From: Agrypnia vestita | Taxonomy: Eukaryota; Arthropoda; Insecta; Trichoptera; Phryganeidae | Reading direction: 5' to 3' | Assembly: GCA_016648135.1 (NCBI GenBank) | Contig: JADDOH010000493.1 | Span: 1 to 64,000 of the forward strand | Length of the DNA stretch: 64,000 nt | Shown here: positions 55,202 through 64,000 of the stretch, piece after piece | Layout: the number at the start of each line of letters is the position of its first letter | How positions within the stretch are numbered: the first letter of the stretch is position 1 | Translations under genes and position numbers: made by a program | The notes under the pieces: generated by a model | What the model was told of the DNA's origin: nothing | Seen by the model: only the letters and a program-made list of their open reading frames with translations | Databases searched by the model: none

Positions 55202-57239
55202 TTTATTCCTGGAAAAAATAACATTTGTGAAAAAATCTTTACGGAACCAAATCGGCAACGGTACAGGTAACAAAATCGTTTCATTAGTAATGTGATCCGT
55301 TCGCTGAGTTTCACCTCGACAACTTTTATCTCACAATAAATAATGAAATAACATTTCCGATTCCGTTCGATTTCGCGACGTAGGCGCAGGTCAATAAATT
55401 ATGTAGTTTTGTAGTTTTATTCAAGTTGGTACGCATGCTAATAAAAGTTCATATTTATCGTCTGGTATATATTTAAGTAATTAATAAATATGATATAATA
55501 AATTCAATGGACATGAAAATATTTAGGTAATACCGAAAAAATTTAATAAACTTTGTAAAAGTAAATATAAAGAGGGACATTAAAGAAAAATTAATGGAAT
55601 TACTTATCAATAAAAATGATTTATGTAACTGATTAAGTGAGGTATTATCTTGGTCAAACAAAACTTTGTTAATTTATTATAATCATTAATTTATCCAATA
55701 TTATATAATAATAAATTAAGTATATTATATATATAGATATATTATCTGTATTATTTACATATTATGTATATAATACATACATTATTGTCTAAAAAATCAT
55801 TGTTTATAAATAAATAAAAATAATAATTTCAGAAACGCTTATTGTATTATCCTAATATATGTAGTATATTCAGCAGTATTGATGCTGAGAGTGTTTTTTG
55901 AGGTTATTGTTGATGTTTATAGCGTTAAATTTGTGGTTGGAAATAATAATTTGTATAAAAAAATTACCAAAGTTGTGTAAACCACAAAATTAATTTCTTT
56001 GCAAAAACAAAAATAAATACATACTCTTGAATTCCGTTGAATATAATTAAAAATATTGTTTAAAATACACTGTGTATAAATATTTTACAATAATATTTTT
56101 GACCGCATTTAATATTTATTATTTCTGAAGTTGTAACAGGTTTTTATGCTTAATTTTTTCCCTGGATTGTGCAATAGATTTGTTTGTTTGTGGCACAAGA
56201 TAGAGGCAATTCGAGACTCTTCAAGTGGGGATTTGTTATTATAAAAGTTTTTTAATATTATATCATATAGGTATCATGTTCATCAGATCTAACGTTAATT
56301 GAAGAGTTGATTTGAAGTATAACGAAAAGACGAAAAGGGTATCGACAGCTTAGAGTCAATTCGACGTAACATCAAGAACATAAGAATATTCTGGAATTGA
56401 GGAAATTAATTTCAAGAATTAAATATTGGTACACATTTGTCATCAATTCATACACCTGGCATAATTTTTTTAACGAATTAACACAGCAAATTATTTTGGT
56501 ATCGTTAAAACCATATTTCACGATTTGATAAATTTGTTGTTACACCGAATTGACCAACTCTGCAGAACATCACATTATGAACAAATCTCAATACAAATTT
56601 TTTGGGCAAGCTTAAGAAATCTAATATTTTACTGTATTTTATGTTTTAAAATATGTTTAATTTTTAAAATGTTGTACGACCACTTATTAATTCTCAGTTG
56701 TGTTTCAACGCAGCATAATTAGTTACCGATAAAATGTTTTAAATCTGTTAATATCCGCGTGAATCAAAAGAAATTATGGAGGAAAAATATACAGAATATA
56801 CCCGTCACACCGTAGGAATAGCTGTGTGTGGCGACTAAACAAATCACATTGCAATTATTTCCATAGCGAAGATGGTTATTAATTATTTTAATGCACGTTC
56901 ATGTTTAATTATCCTAATTCAGATTGTGAAAACCCACGTGGATAAGACTTACAAATAGTAGTTATCAACTCAACAATTAGTAGTTGTCAACGTACAAAGG
57001 GTTGTTATCGAGAATGCGGAATATTCTTTTATATAATTAATAAAAATAACTTAGTTTTCACCATTTTTGTATTGAAAATATTAACACGTTTCAGAGCCCA
57101 TTGTCCCTTCTTCAGGATACAATTGTATACTAAAAAAATTTAATTCAAAAATCGAAGTATAGACAATCAAAATATTAAAAAAATTACATATGGAAAATAA
57201 TAAAGTACCTACTTAACATATTTGTAAACAATAGTTTAA

Positions 57240-57633
57240 AAAAATCTCAATTGTCATTCAACCAGCTAATAATAAATTTAAAAAATACATATTAAATAAT
57301 AAGGATAAGGATAAGTTTTAAAGAAAATCGGGTGTTTATAAATTGATTTGTAATGATTGTGATTATTTTAACATAGGAAAAACGTGTAGAAATTTTGAAG
57401 TTAGAGTTAAGGAACACTGAGTGTTTAAATAGCAATAATTATTCTGAAATTGTTAACCATCTTTTGGCTATGGATCATTCTTTCGATATTAATAAGGATT
57501 TACAAATTTTACATACAGAATTACAGTTTGATAAATAAGAAATTTTGTAAATAAGAAAAAGTGTTAAAAGTAAATTGAATATTATAAATAACCAGGTCCT
57601 TTTTACAAATAGTTATCTTTTAAATTTAATTTC
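57240..57633 (+). pseudogene. Broken GIY-YIG domain of a PLE
   Basis: Translates as IQPANNKFKKYILNN, then KSGVYKLICNDCDYFNIGKT, RNFEVRVKEH, a stop, a shifted SNNYSEIVNHLLAMDHSF, and IINNQVLFTNSYLLNL near the end. GVY and NIG strands are recognisable although YIG has become NIG. Several stops: a dead copy of the same family as 32370-32737. Confidence 0.78.
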
Positions 57634-57739
57634 ATGTTAAGTAGGTACATTATTATTATTCATTTTCCATATATTATTTTTTTAATATTTTGATTGTCCA
57701 TACTTCGATTATTGAATTTAATTTTGTTAGTATACAATT

Positions 57740-57782
57740 GTATCCTGACGAAGGGGCCATGGGCTCTGAAACATGTTGATAT
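57740..57782 (+). ncRNA. Hammerhead ribozyme motif in the right arm of a PLE
   Basis: GTATC, core CTGACGA (57745-57751), imperfect stem II aggggcc/ggctct, GAA (57768-57770), stem III ACATGT, cleavage-site T at 57777, GATAT closing stem I with one wobble. The left arm has a worse copy (57079-57120 minus, core CTGAAGA, first stem I pair broken). Confidence 0.6.
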
Positions 57783-60079
57783 TTTCAATACAAAAGTGGT
57801 GAAAACTAAGTTTAGTTTTATTAAATATATTAATAATGTCACACACTATTATTTTGCTGTATTTGAAGAAGGATGTTTTTTCGTTATACATTATCTAATT
57901 ATTAATGGCACCGCGTTAATTACATGTAAAATAGAATTAGCATATTTTTGCCAAAACTCCCATTAAGTCGAGCTAATACCGAGTTAAATCTGCTTAATAT
58001 TCATAAATCTCGGAGTGTCTGTATGTGAGAAATGGAATCCCCCAGTAGGAAACAGTTCCCACGACCTCGAGTAGATCCGCATTTTGGCATTGGGCGATTG
58101 ATGTGCTCGCATTATTTTGAAAGTATGGATTAATGTTAATTTAATTGATATCGTTTATTTGTTCACGCAGGCAATATGTTTTTTTCACTCGAGTAATTTT
58201 TTTCTTATTTATCCAAATCTTATAAAAAAAATTCTGGCCGCACGTTGATGACGATGCTATGACTGTACAGGATTATTTTAATTAGGTGATGTATTTCTGA
58301 TCATTAAAATATAATGCTAATTTTTACTCAATCTGTCTATCGAATTAATGGATAAGTTTGAACATGTGTTGGATTTAATCATTTATTTATTTGATAGAAT
58401 TTTATTTTAATTATTTACCTTCCTAATAATGTTCATAAATTTGACATTGCAGTACCTATGCTTAACTGGCAGACTAATTTACGAAATTAAAATGCAATGC
58501 CGCTGAGGTTTTTATCAAAAAAGTCTTATATGTTGCTTCGTCTGCAGTACATATCTTGTAAATAAGAATGATGCATGGTAGATGTTTTCACTTTCCTTCA
58601 TTCAAATGACAATTTATTTATTAATTAAAATGTATAATTAATTAATAATAATTTATTTAAATAAAATTTCATTAATTAATTAATAATTACGTCCAACCAC
58701 AAAGTTAATGCTATAAACACAAAAAAATTATATTTATGTTTTTTTTAAGAATTTTAACGATTGACACGCAGTCCAAATTATTTTAAAATTAGGAATGCAA
58801 CGATTGATTGACTCTTACGGTGTGACCATAAGAGTGATTGGTAGGAATATCATCCTGGAATATCACATGAGTACATACAAGTATTTTTGTAAAAATCATT
58901 TTAAATTCATTCGAAAAACATAAATAATGTACACAACATTTTTTTTAAATTCAAAGGTTAATAAATTTAGTCTTTACGCACCCCGTAATATATAAGAGAT
59001 GACGAATGAGCCAATTCAACTTATTTTTCTTGTTTTTTGTACTTTTGCACATTTGAAGTACAAAATAATTGTATTTCAAATGTGAAATGTGGATTTTTAA
59101 GCGGTCGCCATTTTGCTTGGCGAATTTTAACAACAATCGGTGAAAATGACAAAAATATCGTTTACGGCTCTAGCAGCATAAATGTATATATTTTTGTATT
59201 TTGCATATAGATCCAATATTAACGGTTTTAATTTTTTGATTTCGGATTAGGCGAAAAACCTACCACATCATTGTTTTTCAAATTGTTTATTCGACTACTT
59301 GGATTTATTCTTTATGACTCAGGGGTGGTTGTATTAAGTTGGTTTAGTTTAGTTTAGTTAGTAGTAGTTCATATAAAGGATAGATTTTTACGAAAACGGG
59401 GTGTTTGATTGGTAGAAAACGCAAAAATCTATGCTCAGGCTCAATGCTCATACTACGGTTAGATAATAAAATAGAGTTAACAATAAAACCAAATTCTCAA
59501 TACTCGTTTACGTCTAGGACTGTCGCATGGTAGATTTTGTTGCCCTTGAAACCTGCGTACTCTAGGTTTGCGCGGCAATTCGATATTTCGTAAGTCGTTA
59601 ATTTTTAACTTAGTGTTACTAATTTCTCAATCATAATATATATTATATATTCTGTAAAATGGTATTCTCCCCTATTATGTGTATCTAAAATATTTTTGAT
59701 TGTATCTAGCTAAATACTAGGACTATACACCAGGGTCTTTAGAAACGCGACGATAATAATCGAAACAATTATGACAAATAATTTGATCAGTCTGACATGC
59801 ATTTACTTTTTATTGGCTTTGCTATTTTAGAATATCTTATTCTACAATAGAATACATTAAGGAAAGTATCACTTTGCTCATAAATGTGTCCGTATACAGG
59901 GTATAACAGAACTAGTGCAGAATCCAAAATGTTCAAGCAGCCATGACCTAATATCAATAGTTGTGATGATATGCGATATCAAAGTTAGCATTTTTTTCAA
60001 TATTTCTGACTTGTTTTCTGTAAAACGTTGAATTATCATCAAAGTAATCTGCCTATACAGAATATAAAAAAATTATTCG

Positions 60080-60350
60080 CTTCACTACAACTAACAATTA
60101 CGCCATTTCTTCGAAGGGCTAGGCAGAGAGAATAGAACGCCATATTCTCCTCTCTTGGCACACCAATTTTGCATCGGCTATATTTATCTATCTTCTCACG
60201 CATTCTCTATGGTTGTTGAGGGCATCCTTCAAAATTTGTAGTATCTGATCCTGCCAGGTCTTTCTTATTACTGCAACACTCATACGTTCCACATGAACAA
60301 ACCATCTCAGCTGTCCTTTATTTATTCTATCTACCACGCCACAACCAGCA
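60080..60350 (-). pseudogene. RTE-type LINE C-terminal remnant
   Basis: Minus strand: KGQLRWFVHVERMSVAVIRK, WQDQILQILKDALNNHRECV, then DAKLVCQERRIWRSILSA. These match the QLRWFGHVERM, D-x-x-x-x-x-L and AKxVCxDRxxWR blocks at the end of insect LINE polyproteins. One in-frame stop within the block. Confidence 0.75.
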
Positions 60351-61239
60351 TTTTTTACGCTTCAATACAACTCAAATAAAATGTTAAAAACCTAGCAGAA
60401 ATTTAAATTAATATAATATATTAAATAAAAAATATTATAAATAAATACAATAAATTATAATGTATGTTATTGATATTACAATATACTTTTGGTTACGACT
60501 CCTAATCATCTGGGCACGTGAGTGAATGCAATTCGGCTTTGAATAATCTGTCCGAAGGCCTTCAGTGATATGATTACATGCCTTCAAAAAACGTAGTATG
60601 CGCTATGCATTTTCACACCTAGTAAAAATGATATATCAAAACTATTATTGATTTTATATTTTTGAGGTTTTAAATAATATTTTTATACTTTATAAGTTTC
60701 TTTAAACAATATGTAAGAATATACCAGTTTCCAAAAGACAGTAAGTAGTTCAAATGGTTATGGGACATCTCTAATAACCCATTAAAAAATTAATTTATGT
60801 TCTCATTGTTGAATGTCTTGTACTTTTCGCGGCACTTTATTGTAGGTTAAACAATTTTTGTAAATAAGCAAAAAAATGTAAGCATGTCGACGTACACCTA
60901 TTGTCAAATCTGCAAAAATTAGATTTGCGTTTTACCATCTTAAACCTTCCGATTTACTCTGTATTTTCGGACAATGTTACAAACAAAGTTGGATTTTCGT
61001 TTCAAAGAAGCATATTGAAAATTTAAAACTTTTTTAACATTATCTGAAAATATAGATTTTTTTTATAGTAAGAAAGTAAAACGAAAATTGAATTTTTTCA
61101 GATTCTAGACATAAGGTATACGTTGGGATCTTCGATATATGTACGTTAAAATATATTTTTCACTGTCGTAGTTTAATGGTGTATATAATTATTTTAACTG
61201 CTTAATAGCTTTTATTTTTTTAAATATATTTTCTCCCTA

Positions 61240-61364
61240 TGTAGGTATAGTATGCTTCACTATAACTTATATGTAACTTGTAATTTATATGGCGGACCAG
61301 GTCTTGCACTTACCACCTGTTGACGCTGGAATAAACATTATTATTATTATTATTCATTATAACT
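61240..61364 (+). repeat. LINE-like 3' end with ATT tail
   Basis: ggcggaccaggtcttgcact and ttgacgctggaataaac are followed by a run of att repeats (61338-61355). It resembles a LINE 3' end; no coding part. Confidence 0.45.
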
Positions 61365-63218
61365 ATATCGACGGTCTAATTGGTTAAAATTTAAGCAAAT
61401 GCGTTAAAATTCATTTTTTAACTAGCCATTAACACAAATCTTTAGACTTATGTGGTAGCTACATTATCATCACAATATGTTGGGTATTTATAGCACAGTG
61501 CGCATTTCATTAAAATCATAAAAGTTATATTAAATTTCTAAGTCGTTGCATTTCGGATTACCTACTTGCATTAAGTTGTTTTTCTGGTGATATACTTTGA
61601 CCATAGGCTCCGTTTAAACTACTGTCTATGAATCCGTGAACCAAGCATAAAGATGTTACACATCAAAATTTTCAAGAAAATTTATTTATTCCCACTAGCA
61701 AAGAAAAACTTGATATTGTGTGGAAAAAAAACAAAACAGTGGTTTCGAACCAAAAAGATAGGTAGGTATATTTGAAAAGTATATAGCTAACTATAAAAGC
61801 CGATTTTATTTATATTTTTCCTTGAGAGATATTATTAAATCGCTTCATTTAGGATAAAATTATTTTTCGACCAAATATTTCTTTGTCAATAAACCAAAGT
61901 CATTAATTTTAATTCAACATAACCTTAATTTTTCCAATTTGACATTTTCTCCGATGCCTTACGTCAAAGTTGAATCTGCCGAATAAAATGAATAAATTCT
62001 TAACATTTTTTCATTTCTACTTCCTATTGCGCGTTTCCGTCGTCGCATTCACGAAATTACTCCCATAAACCGAGCGTGAATATGTTACACATGAAAGAAA
62101 ATTGCTCAAATCTTTAATAATAAATGTCGAGATGTGCAAAAAAAACTTATGTCTAGCCATCGTCCTAATCGTTCTAACTTATAAGCGTACTCATCGGGGC
62201 CTTTCTACTATTATTGTGCGTTAGTTTATAGATATTTTGAGTTGTTATTATTTTGTCTAATTATTCCATAATTTGCTTATTTTACCAGGATTTAATTTCA
62301 AAGTATACCGTGGAATTAAAACCAGCTAGAGGAATAAAAGAATGTTAAAAATATATTTCTGATCAAACATTCACTGGAGCCTTGACCAATTTAATACGTT
62401 GATAGCTGAGTCTATATACTTTTATTATCAAACGAGATACCTACACTGCAAACTGTGATTATGAAAAAAAAGTCTTGATTATCAATGTTTGCCGGGCATA
62501 TTAGTTCGGCATTAGAAAACGGTAACGCGTTTTGTATTGTAGGTTACGATAAATTTATTTCAAATGCATAATAAAAATTGTTTTACGTCTGTTTCTACAC
62601 AAGAAACATGGTTATTGTTTGTTTTTAAAGTGACTTGGATTGTTTACATACATTTGCATTATTTATCTATGTCTGTGCATGGTTAATGGCCAGTTGTATC
62701 AACTATGATTATAATTGGTTTCGTTTAAGCTGGTGATTTTTGATATGCGTCTTCAAAATGGTTTTATCGTAAAATTGTTTCAAGTGTTTCGTCTCCTACC
62801 GCCGCGAATCCGTGAAATTTCAATTTTTTCTTGAAGTAAAATGTAATGAAATGGTTTTCTTTTATGCATAACTAACAAATATTACTCAATACATGCTAAG
62901 CACAATAATACTTTCGATTAAAAAAAATTTCCGCTCAGGTTTTAGATAAAAAAAAATTAAAAAAACTATAAACTTTATTTAACCCTTTAATTTCCATTGA
63001 AATTTTTGATGTAGGTGACATCACACAGGGAAGGTTAGGTTAGGTTAGGTTCAGGAAATGTTTTTCTTTTATGTATACCTAATGAATATTTCTCAATACA
63101 CGCTCAACACAATAATATTATTTTATTCCATTTTTTTCTGTTCAGGTTATAGTTATATATAAAATTATATATAAAAATATTTATACATAAAAAACTCACA
63201 AAACTATCAATCAATCAA

Positions 63219-63219
63219 T

Positions 63220-63250
<31 letters not shown>

Positions 63251-63669
63251 GAAACCCGTCTTTTCCTACCCGCCAAGCTTTCTCCACAACCAGCCACAAG
63301 TGGGGGTGGCTGTGCGAGGGTGATGAAAATGTGCTTTTTAGCACATTTTTTGTTATGGTAAGGCCGCAAATGCTTCTGATTGTATCAAAAAAGGCGCGCC
63401 GACTGTGTCGGTGAGTCTAGAAGGTTCCGGAAAAACCTGCTCTAAAAAGTACTGGAAGGAGAAGTTTCTAGAAAATTCCCGAAAGTTCTATACAGTTCTA
63501 AACTGAGTGGTGGAATATGTCGGTGTGTCTAGAAGGTTCAATAAATTTCTGGAAGGAGAATGTTCTAGAAGGTTCGCGAAAGTTCTATGACGATCCAAAA
63601 TACTAAATTAATCCAAAATATCCAAAGTACTAAAAATCTACACGTGCGAAACCGCGCGGGCACAGCTAA
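63219..63669 (+). mobile_element. Helitron-like element carrying heat-shock elements
   Basis: Begins TCAATATATATATATATATA (TC start with an AT run), ends in a GC-rich palindrome (ccgcgcgg) and GGGCACAGCTAA followed by T, the CTRR|T Helitron end. The insertion limits are supported by the uninterrupted unit at 62849-63033. A hairpin gtgctttttagcac lies at about 63332. No proteins encoded. Confidence 0.75.
63416..63586. promoter_or_regulatory. Array of four heat-shock elements
   Basis: Two sites have five consecutive perfect alternating TTC/GAA units spaced by two bases (63466-63488 and 63563-63585), the binding pattern of trimeric heat-shock factor. Two more, at 63416-63432 and 63528-63554, have three or four units. 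No TATA box or gene follows within the element. Confidence 0.85.
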
Positions 63670-64000
63670 TATTATTTAACCGTTCAATTGACAATGATAT
63701 TTTTTATATGTAGGTGATAATACATAGGGTAATATTGGGTTTTAAATGTGTTGACTTAAAATTATTAAAAGTTAGAAACTATTGCCCATAAACGGAATAA
63801 TGGTCAACTCATATATAAGACATAGATATTTAAAAATACAATCTCTGCAAAATCGTAAAGAGCGTATTAACACGCTTTTGACATGATGCGTTATAAAAGG
63901 TTGGCGTGCTCCTGGAATTTAAAAGGTTTCCTTTAAATAAGATGTACAGGGTGTCTCATAGCTCGTAGCAATAACTTTATATGTGGATTCCTGCCTTGAT

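Larger units (their letters stand above)
57035..57832 (+). mobile_element. Decayed Penelope-like element with about 185-bp inverted ends
   Basis: The left arm (57035-57219) is a diverged reverse complement of the right arm (57634-57832); both carry the 3' region with hammerhead core words. Between them is a GIY-YIG remnant. The structure repeats that of 6313-6898 and 40863-42912 with longer or shorter arms. Confidence 0.82.
62849..63740. repeat. Duplicated repeat of about 190 bp; second unit split by a Helitron
   Basis: Unit 1 (about 62849-63033) runs from tggttttcttttatgcataac to gtaggtgacatcacacaggg. Unit 2 starts at 63053 (gtttttcttttatgtatacc), is interrupted at about 63208-63669, and resumes tatttaaccgttcaattgac to gtgataatacatagggtaat. 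Between the units is aaggttaggttaggttaggt, a short run of the insect telomeric motif. Confidence 0.85.
55209..64000. other. Upstream intron/5' flank of the sulfatase gene
   Basis: No host coding sequence is recognised here. It should hold the 5' untranslated exon(s) and promoter of the sulfatase, which I could not place. The stretch contains a decayed PLE (57035-57832), a partial foldback element (about 59895-60050), an RTE remnant (60080-60350), a LINE 3' tail (61240-61364), and a duplicated repeat with a Helitron-like insertion (62849-63740). AT-rich unique sequence fills 55300-57030, 57840-59890 and 61370-62845, with simple ATTA-type runs near 58615-58690. Confidence 0.6.

Overview
This window is eukaryotic, most likely from a lepidopteran insect. 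The base composition is AT-rich, coding exons are short and GC-rich between kilobase-scale introns, and the repeats are typical of moth and butterfly genomes: Helitrons ending in CTRR|T, RTE- and CR1-like LINEs with microsatellite tails, Penelope-like elements (PLEs), hAT and foldback MITEs, tRNA-like SINEs, and a short run of the insect telomeric motif TTAGG. The order is inferred; no species can be named from sequence alone.

The only host gene I can support is an arylsulfatase B-like sulfatase on the minus strand. Six coding exons (55201-55082, 45501-45342, 29566-29340, 17608-17500, 9625-9473, 4915-4758) join in phase with consensus-type splice sites and give 309 residues: a signal peptide, the metal-binding Asp pair, the CTPSR formylglycine site, the GKWHL signature and the SDNG motif. 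The C-terminal part (roughly the last 200 residues in homologues) lies beyond the left edge. The first coding exon has a 3' splice-site-like sequence just upstream of its ATG, so a 5' untranslated exon and promoter probably lie to the right of 55208.

Almost everything else is intronic or upstream DNA filled with mobile elements. Intron 6/left edge (1-4757): SINE-like repeats, a LINE fragment, a PLE 3' end with a hammerhead ribozyme, a TATA/heat-shock-like promoter module and a cluster of hairpins. Intron 5: a short PLE with a well-formed hammerhead and 32-bp terminal inverted repeats, RTE remnants, a hAT MITE and a GC-rich island. Intron 4: two LINEs, a pogo-like 5' end and SINE-like repeats. 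Intron 3: a complete nonautonomous hAT element with an 8-bp target duplication, foldback MITEs and duplicated repeats. Intron 2: a 29-bp minisatellite with higher-order structure, a Helitron, a LINE with a 19-bp target duplication, and a pogo/Tigger-like transposon interrupted by a large inverted pair of PLE copies. Intron 1: an RTE LINE, foldback MITEs, a PLE-type hammerhead, and a LINE whose 3' tail almost touches the exon 1 donor site. Upstream of the gene (55209-64000): a decayed PLE with about 185-bp inverted ends, RTE and LINE remnants, and a Helitron-like element carrying a dense array of heat-shock elements.

The most interesting features are the set of hammerhead ribozyme motifs in at least three PLE families (one with a paired C3/G8 change), the repeated pattern of PLE copies bounded by inverted copies of their own 3' ends, and the Helitron-borne heat-shock element array, which sits in one unit of a duplicated repeat whose other unit is an empty site.
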